Assembly: GCA_024275575.1 (NCBI GenBank)
Contig: JAJRYV010000102.1
Span: 1 to 51,874, forward strand
DNA from: a bacterium
GTDB taxonomy: Bacteria > Zhuqueibacterota > Zhuqueibacteria > Zhuqueibacterales > Geothermadaptataceae
Length of the DNA stretch: 51,874 bases
Reading direction: 5' to 3'
The stretch's first letter is position 1. Each line of letters starts with the position of its first letter. The notes beneath the pieces are model-generated. The model was not told the origin of the DNA. It saw only the letters and a program-made list of their open reading frames with translations, and did not search any database. This document shows positions 1 to 8,672 of the stretch, piece after piece. A program made the translations under genes and the position numbers.

Positions 1-33
1 GAAAAAGATATCTCATGTTTGATAACAAGCTTG

Positions 34-97
34 AATAATTACTTTTTCAATCAAACTCTTCCCTGCTTACATGAGCTTGATTGAAAAAATAATTATT
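34..97. repeat. 25-bp imperfect inverted repeat
   Basis: Arms at 34-58 and 73-97 are reverse complements at 23 of 25 positions, with a 14-nt loop. The arms are AT-rich and no T-run follows, so it does not look like an ordinary terminator. It lies about 470 bp from the transposase remnant at 570-905 and may be part of the same decayed mobile element, which is inference. Positions 98-236 hold no recognisable gene. Confidence 0.6.
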
Positions 98-239
98 AGG
101 ATGGAATTTACACATAATTCTGGACTTGACTCGTGTGTGAATGGCCGTAGTTGTTAATTGATACATAACGCTCGGTTAATAAAGACATTCTCTCGCTTGG
201 TTTTGTGAGAAAGAATATATCAAATTGATAACTTAATAA

Positions 240-461
240 AACCTTTTTGGTTCTGGCTTTGCCGGGTTAGGTTTGCTGGATAAAAAAATCCCGGCATTAA
301 ACAACCTGAGTCCGTACGAGGCCAGGCATGACGCCGCTGCTTATCCTTTGCTGATTGAATGGCTAAAAACACTGGAAAATATGGCGGAGCGAAAAACTGC
401 AGCAAACGATCTCCCTGTTCCAATTAAGAAAATCAAAGAAGTATTGGATATCGATTTATAA
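240..461 (+). pseudogene. C-terminal remnant, DUF2384/SEC-C-associated tail-like
   Basis: The open frame follows a TAA at 237-239 and has only a TTG (273) as a plausible start, with no ribosome site. The readable part (about 62 residues) begins LDKKIPALNNLSPYEA. This resembles the W-L-D-x-P-I-P-A-L-x-G-x-T-P-R-E-A tail seen at the end of DUF2384 antitoxin-like and SEC-C-linked proteins. The upstream domain is missing, so this is best read as a truncated leftover next to the transposase remnant. The family assignment is by eye only. Confidence 0.35.
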
Positions 462-548
462 GGGAATTACATTCGAAAATTGCGTTGTTCCGACCCTGTT
501 CAAAAGCAGCTGGGCCGGAATACCGTACTGCGCGCCAAAACACAACTA

Positions 549-561
549 AACTCCAAAGGAG
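549..561. repeat. Small hairpin at the transposase 3' end
   Basis: The sequence ACTCCAAAGGAGT folds into a 5-bp stem with a 3-nt loop, just beyond the stop of the IS200-type remnant on the minus strand. Small terminal hairpins are the substrates of IS200/REP-type HUH transposases, so this may be a remnant of an element end. A 5-bp stem alone is weak evidence. Confidence 0.35.
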
Positions 562-569
562 TGACATTA

Positions 570-905
570 TTACACATCCAACCATTTAAACAAAAATCGA
601 TCTTCATAAGGAATCTCAAAATTATTAAGAAATTCCAAATACTCTTCCCAAACGTCTTTTTCCGGTGGTGTTCTTTCTGGTTTAAAATGTACTGATAAAC
701 TGTATTCATCTGAGAATGGGCGTAAGAAAAAACGCCACACTCTTCTGCCACGAAACAGGTGCGCATGATCTGCCACACCATTGACAATGATTGGTTTCCG
801 GCCTTTTTTTTTGATAATGCCGGCCATGTATTTATAAACTTCCTCCCGCCAGGATTTTTTCCCTTTTTGCTGAAACAGCGAAGGATTTGTTACACTACTA
901 AATTC
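570..905 (-). pseudogene. Broken IS200/REP-type (Y1) transposase
   Basis: Three pieces in two frames match successive parts of a Y1 HUH transposase. The first (about 905-756) contains WREEVYKYMAGIIKKKG and NGVADHAHLF, where HAH would be the metal-binding HUH motif. The second (about 733-650), in another frame, contains HSQMNTVYQYILNQKEHH, the region that carries the catalytic tyrosine. The third (about 644-570) is the typical end EYLEFLNNFEIPYEDRF. About 40 residues between pieces one and two appear deleted. The gene is non-functional. Its 5' end runs into the 3' end of ygfK. Family membership rests on motif order; the exact subgroup (IS200 versus REP-associated) cannot be told. Confidence 0.75.
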
Positions 906-2809
906 ATCCCGTGTGATTGGTTATTTTCCCGCATCCCATCAAAAATCAAGCGCATTTTATAAAAACTCCGCGCCTCTATTATTTCACCTTGCGCCAGTTT
1001 TTCGCTTTGCTGCACAGAAAGCAGTCCGTTTTCATTATCAAAAATGAAAACCGCTTTTTCTGTTTGAAAAGTATACTGCCCGGAATTTTCATCCACCGAA
1101 AGCTGACACTCCCGCTCGCCAATTTTCCCGATCAGTTCATTCGCGGCAACGAAATAAAATCCATTATCATTTTGGGAATCATCGTAGGATTCGCGTGAAA
1201 AGAAAAAACGCGGTTTGCGCACGAAGGGTCCACCGTCTTCCGGGCAGTAAGTGTTGCAGTCGCCACATTCATTGCAGAAATCGGCGAGGTTGGCGATCTG
1301 GCTTGCTTTTTCGATTTTCAGCAAACCTGCGGACAGCGGTGTGAATTTGCCGCTCTCAAAACGATAATCCATCATTTCAATTTCCTGCAGTTCGACAGCA
1401 TAGCTGAAATTAGCCGCATTGGGGCAAACAGTCAGACATTTATCACAGGAGAGGCAATCGAAAAGCTCTAAGTGGCTGTCTGTTTTTGGGGGCATTTTTT
1501 TATTTTTATTGAAATGATAAAGCGGATTAGCAGCCAGCTCCTGCACAATTTTTTCCGTTCGTTGCATCGCTTCGGCCTCTGTGCCGACGAACTGACCGAG
1601 CCGCTCGCAGCCGGCCTGCAGCATGGCCGTTTTCAGGCGGGTAAGATAATCAAACAAGCGCGAATAACCACCAGTTTTAAGCAAATCGGTGCACACGGTG
1701 ACGGGTTTCATGTTGCAGGAAACCGCATCGGAAAAATTGTGTTTGGCGATGCCGGCGGAAAAGGAAATATGAAAATCATCGCCTGTGGCCTGGCGGAATC
1801 GATGCATGCTGTGCAGGGCCAAAACATGCAGCGGCGGGCCGGAGAGGTATTGCACCTTGTCATTGAAAATCTTTCCGGTATTTTTCACCACCAGCGTATT
1901 GGTGAATTTAGCGCCCAGTCGGCGCTTGTGTTTGGCGCCAAAAGCCTGCAAGCGCTGCATCATGGCGACGGCTTCATCGAATTGTAAATCGTGTTTGAAT
2001 GCTTCCGGGTCGAGTTCGATATTTTCGTAACCCAGCTTTTCGTTAAGCGTTTTGCGAACAAACTCGTAACCCAGCAGCGTCGGGTTCATTTTCACGATGA
2101 CATGAAATCCATGTTCGCTCATCAGATGCCGCACGATGGATTCGATCTCATCGCGCGGGCAACCGTGGAAAGTGGAGAGCGTCAGGGTGTCGGAAATGTG
2201 GGGATCGATTTGCAGGTTTTTGAGTTTGGCAAATTCATCGGGCAAGCCTGCGAGCAGTTCAGTAATTTTCTTACGGGCGTCGCGCATATCCCGCAGCCAT
2301 TTGTCGACACGCGGCGAGGTGATGCCTTTAAAATCGTACCCCACGGAGACGTCGAAAACCTTGTTGTAAAAGGGATCGCCTTTGGGTGGGCCGAGCAACT
2401 CCATCTCTTCGATGATATGCAGTAAAATCCAGGCAACGATATATTCGTGACAGGATTCATCCAGACGCAGTTCCTGTGACCATTCAACATTATAACACAC
2501 ATTGCGCGCATCGATGCAGGGGCGTGGGATGTCGAGCTGATCGAGTATCTGCACTGTTTTGAGTTCGATAATACGAGCGCCGTGCAGGAAAGAGAGCACG
2601 ATATTCTGCGCCAGCTGCGTGTGCGGCCCCGAAGCCGGACCCAGCGGCGTGGCCGCTTTTTTATCATGGAAATCGACTGACAAATCGATTCCGGGAAAAC
2701 CGTGGTAGAATTTTTTCTCCGGATAACCGTAGATGGACTTGTCAGACTTAAATTCTTCGATAATCGCTTTTAAATGTGTGCCTAAATCGAGGCCATACAA
2801 TTCTGCCAT
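890..2809 (-). CDS. ygfK: YgfK-like Fe-S oxidoreductase, short form
   Basis: The N-terminal 420 residues follow the dihydroorotate-dehydrogenase-like part of E. coli YgfK (PLGPASGPHTQLAQNIV, ELKTVQILD, LSTFHGCP, KMNPTLLGY). Two CxxCxxCxxxCP motifs follow at about residues 450-461 and 511-522, for two [4Fe-4S] clusters. E. coli YgfK is about 1030 residues with a GltD-like FAD/NAD(P) domain between these parts; here it is absent and the protein is about 639 residues, so electrons must come from a separate partner. YgfK is genetically tied to selenium-dependent molybdenum hydroxylases and purine catabolism, but its reaction is not settled. The start is ATG at 2809, with GGGAGA just upstream, rather than the upstream TTG. 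It follows ssnA in one operon. Confidence 0.85.
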   Translation of the reverse strand: MAELYGLDLGTHLKAIIEEFKSDKSIYGYPEKKFYHGFPGIDLSVDFHDKKAATPLGPASGPHTQLAQNIVLSFLHGARIIELKTVQILDQLDIPRPCIDARNVCYNVEWSQELRLDESCHEYIVAWILLHIIEEMELLGPPKGDPFYNKVFDVSVGYDFKGITSPRVDKWLRDMRDARKKITELLAGLPDEFAKLKNLQIDPHISDTLTLSTFHGCPRDEIESIVRHLMSEHGFHVIVKMNPTLLGYEFVRKTLNEKLGYENIELDPEAFKHDLQFDEAVAMMQRLQAFGAKHKRRLGAKFTNTLVVKNTGKIFNDKVQYLSGPPLHVLALHSMHRFRQATGDDFHISFSAGIAKHNFSDAVSCNMKPVTVCTDLLKTGGYSRLFDYLTRLKTAMLQAGCERLGQFVGTEAEAMQRTEKIVQELAANPLYHFNKNKKMPPKTDSHLELFDCLSCDKCLTVCPNAANFSYAVELQEIEMMDYRFESGKFTPLSAGLLKIEKASQIANLADFCNECGDCNTYCPEDGGPFVRKPRFFFSRESYDDSQNDNGFYFVAANELIGKIGERECQLSVDENSGQYTFQTEKAVFIFDNENGLLSVQQSEKLAQGEIIEARSFYKMRLIFDGMRENNQSHGMNLVV

Positions 2810-2839
2810 GTTTCTCCCAATCAACTATTATTGTTTTTT

Positions 2840-2935
2840 TTCAACACAGAGACCCAGAGAACCGCTGAGATTTATATTTAATTTCTTTTCTCTGCGTGTC
2901 TTTGCGTCTCCGCGGCTCTGCGTTAAATTATTATT
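2840..2935. repeat. Inverted CAGAGA-type dispersed repeat between ssnA and ygfK
   Basis: The stretch beginning AACACAGAGACCCAGAGAA and, on the other strand, AACGCAGAGCCGCGGAGAC are two related copies of one motif facing each other, filling the gap between the two genes. Such ACACAGAGACACAGAGA-like sequences recur between genes in many bacterial genomes. No T-run follows, so it is more likely a repeat than a terminator. Confidence 0.45.
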
Positions 2936-4282
2936 TTAATCTGCAAATTTCTTCCAAACCCGCTTTGCTGCAACTGATGCATCGTGGGCTATTTGTGTTT
3001 CATCGATGCCGATTATTTGCTTGTTTTGCATGACTATTTTACCGTTGATAATCGTCGTATCCACAACCGCGTCGGCGATGCCGAAGAGAAAGTGGCCCCA
3101 GAAATTATCCGCCGTTAACGGTGTTGGGGGAAAATAATCGACGAGAATCATATCCGCGAGAGCGCCTTTTTTCAGTTTACCGACATTCCGGCCGGTCACC
3201 CGCTGAAAAATAATAGGGTTATTTTGCAAAACCATGTTTTGAACTTCAGCCCACCCCACTGTGCTTTTTTGTAAATCGTGTTTATGGATGAGATTGGCTG
3301 TACGGATATCCGGCACAAGGTCTGCTGACATGCCATCCGTGCCTAATCCGAGAAGTATGTTGCGCTCAAGCAAACCAAAAACATCCGTACGGCCGACGGC
3401 GTTGTTCATATTGGATTGTGGATTGTGCACAACGATACTGCCACTTTCAGCAAGATTATCTTTGTCTTTTTCATTCAAATGAATGCAGTGCACAGCGATT
3501 GTTTGCGGCCGTAAAATCTGATAGTAACGCAGGCGGTCGATCACACCCATACCGAATTTTTTACGCGATTCTTTCTCATCGGCGCGGTCTTCCAAAACAT
3601 GGATATGGCAGCCCTTTAGCAAGTTTTGCGCCAATGCGCCGGCGTTTTCCAGGGTCGCGTTTTCCAGCGTAAAAGAAGCATGCAAGCCGATCAAACCGTC
3701 GAAAAGATGGGCCTCATTTTTTGCCTTTGCCACCATGCATTTTTTAATATAACGTTCGTTTTCCGCCAAACCGGCAGCGGAAATATCACTTCCATCGCGG
3801 TCGGAAACTTCGTAACACAGCGACGCCCGCAAGCCGACCCGGGCCAGCGCTTCTTCGATTTTATCAAGGGAGCCATCGACAGCATTGGGGCTGGCGTGGT
3901 GGTCGATAGCCGCTGTAACGCCGTTTTTAATCGCAGAAATAGCAGGCACCAGCACACTGTAATAAACAGCTTCGTCGTCAAGAGCGCGGTCCAGTTTCCA
4001 CCACAGCATGTGCAGAATTTCAGTGAAGTTTTGCGGACTCTTCCGCATAGCGATACCGCGGGCAAAAGTGCTGTAAAAATGCATGTGGCTATTAATCAGG
4101 CCCGGCATAAGCAGGCGGCCGTCTGCGTCAATACGGTCGAAATGCTGATATTTTATTCGTAATTCATCGGCCTGGCCGAGGGCGAGAATACGGCCATTTT
4201 CGATGGCGAGAGCGCCCTTTACAAAGACCTGTGCCGGTCGCGTATTCGTATAGATAGTGGCATTATCTATGAGAAGGGTCAT
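2936..4282 (-). CDS. ssnA: SsnA-type amidohydrolase
   Basis: A metal-dependent amidohydrolase of the SsnA/TrzN/cytosine-deaminase group, 448 residues, the usual length. Visible landmarks are the HxH metal site (GLINSHMHFYSTFARG, about residue 66), the His-rich strand HIHVLEDRADE, the catalytic HCIHLNEKD and the late metal Asp in GLGTDGMSADL. SsnA sits beside ygfK and selenium-dependent molybdenum hydroxylase genes in other bacteria; its substrate is not known. No xdh-like hydroxylase lies in this window. ATG at 4282 has GAGG 8 nt upstream. It is the first gene of ssnA-ygfK and is preceded by a folded leader candidate. Confidence 0.85.
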   Translation of the reverse strand: MTLLIDNATIYTNTRPAQVFVKGALAIENGRILALGQADELRIKYQHFDRIDADGRLLMPGLINSHMHFYSTFARGIAMRKSPQNFTEILHMLWWKLDRALDDEAVYYSVLVPAISAIKNGVTAAIDHHASPNAVDGSLDKIEEALARVGLRASLCYEVSDRDGSDISAAGLAENERYIKKCMVAKAKNEAHLFDGLIGLHASFTLENATLENAGALAQNLLKGCHIHVLEDRADEKESRKKFGMGVIDRLRYYQILRPQTIAVHCIHLNEKDKDNLAESGSIVVHNPQSNMNNAVGRTDVFGLLERNILLGLGTDGMSADLVPDIRTANLIHKHDLQKSTVGWAEVQNMVLQNNPIIFQRVTGRNVGKLKKGALADMILVDYFPPTPLTADNFWGHFLFGIADAVVDTTIINGKIVMQNKQIIGIDETQIAHDASVAAKRVWKKFAD

Positions 4283-4449
4283 ATTACGGCCTCATTATTT
4301 CAAATGATGATAATAAACCATTTTAAGAAAGGGCGCAAATTAATGAATATCCGATTTTTTAACAAGGTTTATTTGCTGTCTGAATTGAATGTCCGAGGCC
4401 TCGACTTTCGGCAGGTTTTTTGAAACATCAAGTTTAACCGGATGATGCA

Positions 4450-4490
4450 GGCAAAAAAAGAGCTGACCAAAATGATCAGCTCTATTCTTT
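4450..4490. terminator. Bidirectional Rho-independent terminator-like hairpin
   Basis: GAGCTGA and TCAGCTC form a perfect 7-bp stem at 4460-4482. On the minus strand seven T follow directly; on the plus strand TATTCTTT follows. It can end minus-strand transcription from the membrane-protein gene, or act as an attenuator for ssnA. Confidence 0.7.
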
Positions 4491-4620
4491 CCAGTCACCG
4501 GATTTCCCCCCTTAATCCGGTTTCCGGTTTTTCACAAGCCACGAAAACTGGCGACACGTTACTGTCCCAACCAGGTAAAACCAGTTTATCACAAATATAA
4601 GTCAGTAGTTTTACCTCTGT
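4450..4620 (-). promoter_or_regulatory. Candidate structured leader upstream of ssnA
   Basis: Read on the minus strand, four elements follow each other: an 8-bp pair GGTAAAAC/GTTTTACC; a 7-bp pair AAACTGG/CCAGTTT enclosing GACA-GTAACG-TGTC; a 7-bp pair CCGGATT/AATCCGG with a G-rich loop; then GAGCTGA/TCAGCTC followed by seven T. The first two pairs overlap by one base, so they may compete. The order, folded region then terminator then gene (ATG 178 nt downstream), is that of a transcription-attenuating riboswitch. I could not match it to a known class. The final hairpin could instead simply end transcription of the upstream membrane-protein gene. Confidence 0.4.
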
Positions 4621-4767
4621 TTCTCAAAAAAAAATGACGTGACAAAATAATTTAATAACATCCATCACAATACCTGGTGAGGTGCTCTGATTGTTCAAAA
4701 GACCGAACAGCGACAAACATAAAAAAACTGGCTAAAATTTATCTGCTCAATTCATAAATAATACTGG

Positions 4768-5691
4768 TTAGAGCGATGGGGGTGTAACCGGCCGTAATTC
4801 CAGGTCATTGGCATATTGTTTTTGCAGGGATCGTTCGTTACAAAACCTGAACAGCTTGGTTTCACCGGCAAACAAGCTCACTTTAATCAACATTCGGGCG
4901 AACATTGCGGCCTGTTGCAAAAGGAAAAGGATAAGAAACGCAAAAAATCCGGTTTTGTAAGCAACCAAGGGAGAGATGGTGAAATAAAGCACGAAAATGA
5001 GCCCGGCGCAGAGTGCATAAAAAATTGCCAGCGGCGCTGTGCGCAGAAAATTGCGCAAAACAAAATAAATGCCGGCGAAAAACGTCCGGTAAGTCCGTTT
5101 CTCTTCGTTATAGACTGTGATGATGCGGGCATAATCAAAAACCATGTAAACAAAACCGATGATCAACAAGCGGGCCGCGACGCGCAGCCACATCCAGTAG
5201 TATGTAATGTTGCGTTCCGGGTCATCACCGAAAATGGATTTCCCTAAAGTATTGAGCAAAAACGTCAGTCCCAGCAAGATTGCCAGCAATGCCAGCGACC
5301 ACATTGCAAGCCGGAAAAAGCGCCAGAAATAACGACCGCCCGTTCCCCAAAAATATGCCGAATCATAGGATTCTTCCTGTAAAAACAAGCCGAAAGTACC
5401 GGCAGAAAAAAGGAGGTTGACGGCAAAATAAAGGATGACCGTCGTGAGAACAAGAGGGAAAATCATGGGTACGAATCCTTCTGAATGCAGAAGAAATTCG
5501 GCCAGAAAATCGATATCGATGCCGCTTTCGAGGCGGGCGCGCATCAAACTCGAGCCAAGATAGGTGTTGAGCAGGCTTCGCAGCGGTATCACCGCGATCA
5601 GCGAGAGCACCAAGCCCGCGGCAAAATGAAACCAGACCAGGCGTTTGTTTTTACTCATCAGCACACCGGCTTCTTTTATAAATTCAATCAT
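4768..5691 (-). CDS. Multi-pass membrane protein, unknown function
   Basis: About 307 residues with roughly six hydrophobic segments: the first near residues 20-38 (FHFAAGLVLSLIAVIPL), then pairs of long aliphatic stretches separated by short charged loops. A segment with YDSAYFWGTGGRYFWRFFRL lies before the third helix. The overall pattern, with long N- and C-terminal cytoplasmic ends, resembles uncharacterised inner-membrane proteins; no catalytic motif is visible. The start is ATG at 5691 because AAGGAG lies 6 nt upstream; the in-frame GTG upstream is inside that ribosome site. It is 65 nt from the interrupted peptidase and may share its transcript. Confidence 0.7.
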   Translation of the reverse strand: MIEFIKEAGVLMSKNKRLVWFHFAAGLVLSLIAVIPLRSLLNTYLGSSLMRARLESGIDIDFLAEFLLHSEGFVPMIFPLVLTTVILYFAVNLLFSAGTFGLFLQEESYDSAYFWGTGGRYFWRFFRLAMWSLALLAILLGLTFLLNTLGKSIFGDDPERNITYYWMWLRVAARLLIIGFVYMVFDYARIITVYNEEKRTYRTFFAGIYFVLRNFLRTAPLAIFYALCAGLIFVLYFTISPLVAYKTGFFAFLILFLLQQAAMFARMLIKVSLFAGETKLFRFCNERSLQKQYANDLELRPVTPPSL

Positions 5692-5756
5692 TTTTAACTC
5701 CTTCACATTCCGGGTTTCAGATTATTCGATTTCACTTCATCAATTCCTTGAGGTGG

Positions 5757-7796
5757 TTATTGGGACAAGCTAAAAGGAATTACCACAATTTCCGGCATAT
5801 CGAGAAAGGCTTGCAGCCAGAAAACCATTCGAACGAATAATTTATTCAACCCGTGATCGCCGGAGCTAATCACACGGCTATTGTTGGTATAATTGATATC
5901 GATGATGATTTTGTGATCCGGATCGACGGTGGCCGATTTGATTCTGTGCTTTTTGATATATCTGAATTTTTTCCACAATTCCCGGCCGTCCCAGGATTCG
6001 CGGATTTTCTCGCCATCGGCAAAAGTAAGCTCGATTTAGACGGGAAACTTGAATTCGCCCAGGCGGCGAACGCTGATACCGCTTTCGTACCACACTTTCT
6101 TCTCAATCTCTGAGCTGTTAACTGCCGCCAGACTGTCTTCGCTCAATTCTGTTTCGAGAGTATCTGCCTCGGCTTCAATTTCAGCACTGTCTGATTCGGC
6201 TATCACCATATCATCATCAAAATCAATTCCACGCGGTTTAGTGATTCTTTTTGAATAAATTCCGGCGAGGCTGTAATCCAGTTTGGCGTTGCTGTATAAA
6301 ATTTGATCAAAATACCAGCTCATATCCTGCCCCGAAACCGCATTGACGACATCGACGAAATCCTGCGTTTTCGGATGTTTGAAGCGCCATTTGCGAACAT
6401 ATTCCTGCATCACTTTGCGCATCACATCGGCGCCGAGATAATTATCGAGGGTCAGTAGAATCACTGCCGGCCGGGAATAAGAATTTGTGCCGTAGCTGCC
6501 ACTGCTGTAATACTCCCAGCCACGTCTGAGCATGGGATCATAATCGGCGAATGAAATGTAACGCATGCGATGCATCTGCTGATTGCCGAGCTGAAAGTCG
6601 CCAACATTTATCGCGCCGGCGCCATTAAAAATATGGTCCATAATTTTTGCTTCGGTGTAACTGTTTATCCCCTCATCCAGCCAACTCTCTTCAAATTCAT
6701 TAGAGGCCAGCAAATGATACCAGTAATTATGACCAAATTCATGTAAAATAACCAGTTCAGGCAGATAAACACCTTCCGGCAAACCGTAAGCTGTACCGGC
6801 GGTGATCAACGTCGGATATTCCATGCCGCCGGATCCACCGGCGCCGCGCCGCGGATCGACAACCGTCAGGTTGGGAAAGGGATAATCGCCGTACCAATCC
6901 TGAAAATAGCGCACGGAAAATTTTGCAGCTTTAAGATGCCGTTCACCCTGATAGGCAACATCGCGCTGCATCAAAACACGAATGTCCACATCTTGCTCTT
7001 TGCCGTGGAATTCGACAAAATCCGGACTTGCCGTCCAGGCAAAATCATGCACATCTTCGGCGTGATAAAAATGCGTTGCGGTGCCGTTATCATTTTGCAC
7101 CACTTCCTGTTCCAAACCGGTGGCGCCGACGATATAGCCCTGCGGCACATTGATGTGCACATTATAAACGCCGTAGTCAGCGTAAAACTCGGTTGTGGAA
7201 TGAAACTGATGACAATTCCAGGCGCCGTTTTCAAAGACGCCGATTTTCGGGAACCATTGCCCGACAAAATAATAATCTGCTTTTGCACCGGTGCGGGCGA
7301 AGGGCGGCGACGGCAGTTTCGCTGTAAATTCGATTTCGACTTCGATTTTCTGGCCGGGTTTCAGGCTGCGGAAAAGGGGAACGCGGCAAACTGTTTTATC
7401 ATCAGGGTGGTCGGTGTCCGGTTGCAAAAATTCGAGATAATCGATCATTTCGCGACCGGCGATATTGATTTTATCGATATTGATAAATCCCCAGCCGTTT
7501 TTGTCGATCAGGTTCGAACGGTGGCGCCCACCCGATTCGATCATAAATGTCGATTTACTATTGCGGAAGGCATTCAGGTACAGGTGGAAGTGCAGGTCTT
7601 GAACAGTTTTATCACTGGTGTTCAACCAGATGAGCGTTTCGCGGCCGTTAAGAATACGGTTCGAAGTATCAAGCTCCACATCGATATTGTAGTTGGCAAT
7701 TCGCGGACTAAGCGATTTTTCTAAAATGACCGACTGAGCGCTGAGCATTCCTGCAGAAAAAAACAACAGAAACAGAATTCGTTTTTTGCAAAACAT
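5757..7796 (-). pseudogene. Secreted M1-family metallopeptidase with in-frame TAA
   Basis: A signal peptide (FCKKRILFLLFFSAGMLSAQS) is followed by an M1 aminopeptidase-like body: GGMEYPTLI, then HEFGH at 352-356 with the zinc Glu at 375 (WLDEG), the standard HExxH-x18-E spacing. The acidic stretch near residue 530 is a linker. After GEFKFPV comes TAA at 6036-6038, but the same frame continues for 92 more residues (IELTFADGEKIRESWDG, then RYIKKHRIKSATVDPD) to a TAA at 5757. Those residues read as the normal C-terminal beta domain. One base change (GAA to TAA) explains it. The catalytic domain is complete, so a truncated product could still be active. ATG 7796 has GGAG upstream. Confidence 0.8.
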
Positions 7797-7840
7797 ATCC
7801 ACTCCGTTTGGCTAAGATTGGACGCGTTAATTGATAATTA

Positions 7841-7964
7841 TGCTCGTCAGGGATTTAAGCCCATGTACTCACCCACAATGAATCCCCGACGGAAAAATAA
7901 CGGGATTCCACGAATGACAAGTAGAGCATAAATCCCGCCAGGCGGATTGGCTGAACAGATTCCA
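7841..7964 (+). repeat. Dispersed repeat, copy A
   Basis: About 125 bp beginning TGCTCGTCAGGGATTTAAGCC and ending TTGGCTGAACAGATTCC. It aligns along its whole length with the copy at 48277-48402, sharing blocks such as GGGATTTAAGCCCA, CGGGATTC, TGACAAG, AAATCCCGCCA and GGCTGAACAGAT. The core of the first block recurs inverted at 49161-49182. The internal GGGATT/AATCCC pairs can fold. It encodes nothing recognisable. Confidence 0.75.
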
Positions 7965-8085
7965 ACGCCGGTAAATGCTCGCCCTCTTTTCGCGTTGGCC
8001 ATTGCGATGAAACTTTCAATATTTGTATAAGAGCAGATAAAACTAACCCAAAATGAGAAAAATTGCAAATATAATAATATAAAGT

Positions 8086-8102
8086 TGTTATATTCTATAA
8101 CA
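8086..8102. promoter_or_regulatory. Palindromic operator candidate
   Basis: TGTTATA-TTC-TATAACA is a perfect 7-3-7 inverted repeat in the AT-rich gap upstream of the deoxyribosyltransferase-like gene, about 100 nt before its start. The symmetry suits a dimeric repressor, but no regulator can be named. Confidence 0.3.
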
Positions 8103-8204
8103 CGAGCTAAATTGTAAATGAATTTACGTTTCGGATTTCATCTTATCATCCGCTATCGGCACAGTCATCATATTTATCCATATTCCGCAGGAATAAACAA
8201 TCTC

Positions 8205-8645
8205 ATGCAAATTTATTTTGCCGCTTCCATACGCGGCGGACGGGAAAATCAAAAAAACTATGCGGAGATTATTCGCTTTTTGCAGCAGAACGCCACGGTT
8301 CTGACAGAGCATATCGGATCAGCACAGCTATCACAGACGGGCGAAGCAGGGTTGAGCGATCTCGAAATATTCGATCGTGATATACGGATGCTGGCACAGG
8401 CCGATGCCGTGATCGCCGAAGTTTCGACGCCTTCGCTCGGTGTGGGTTACGAGCTCGGCCATGCTGAGGCGCTGGGCAAACCCGTGCTTTGTCTGTTCAA
8501 CCAGAAATCAGGCAAATTGCTTTCCGCGATGATCAGCGGCAATCACTATTTCAAGGTGTTGAACTATTCGCAAATTGATGAAATTTCCTCACCCATCAAT
8601 AGTTTTTTACAGCAGGTATTGTCAAAAAAAAACCTGCTGCGTTAG
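8205..8645 (+). CDS. Nucleoside 2-deoxyribosyltransferase-like / DNPH1 family
   Basis: A 146-residue protein starting MQIYFAASIRGGREN, the nucleotide-binding start of the DNPH1 (Rcl) and nucleoside 2-deoxyribosyltransferase families. DRDIRMLAQADAVIAEVS and GVGYELGHAEALGKPVLC supply the conserved Asp and the catalytic Glu region. Members cleave the N-glycosidic bond of deoxynucleotides or exchange bases; substrate is not evident here. The ATG at 8205 is preferred to an in-frame ATG at 8118 because homology begins exactly here; upstream residues look non-coding. Its ribosome site (AGGA, about 12 nt away) is weak. Confidence 0.75.
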   Translation: MQIYFAASIRGGRENQKNYAEIIRFLQQNATVLTEHIGSAQLSQTGEAGLSDLEIFDRDIRMLAQADAVIAEVSTPSLGVGYELGHAEALGKPVLCLFNQKSGKLLSAMISGNHYFKVLNYSQIDEISSPINSFLQQVLSKKNLLR

Positions 8646-8672
8646 TCTTCTCTCATAATCAAGGGAATAATC

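Larger units (their letters stand above)
4283..4767. other. Intergenic stretch without a gene
   Basis: There is no convincing coding frame. Besides the folded segment at 4450-4620 it holds the 10-bp perfect palindrome CGAGGCCTCG near 4393-4404 and, on the minus strand, a run of nine T near 4625-4633. No clear promoter could be assigned. Confidence 0.6.
7797..8204. other. Intergenic region between divergent genes
   Basis: It contains dispersed repeat A and then an AT-rich segment from 8030 to 8110 that probably holds promoters for the divergent genes. No further gene is supported here. Confidence 0.5.

Noticed and set aside
1991-2425. Plus-strand open frames opposite ygfK and other long genes
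   Set aside because: They lie fully opposite or within strongly supported genes, have no ribosome sites and no recognisable domains.
4450-4620. Cyclic-di-GMP, cobalamin or molybdenum-cofactor riboswitch
   Set aside because: I looked for their conserved blocks on both strands and did not find a convincing set in order; left as unassigned.
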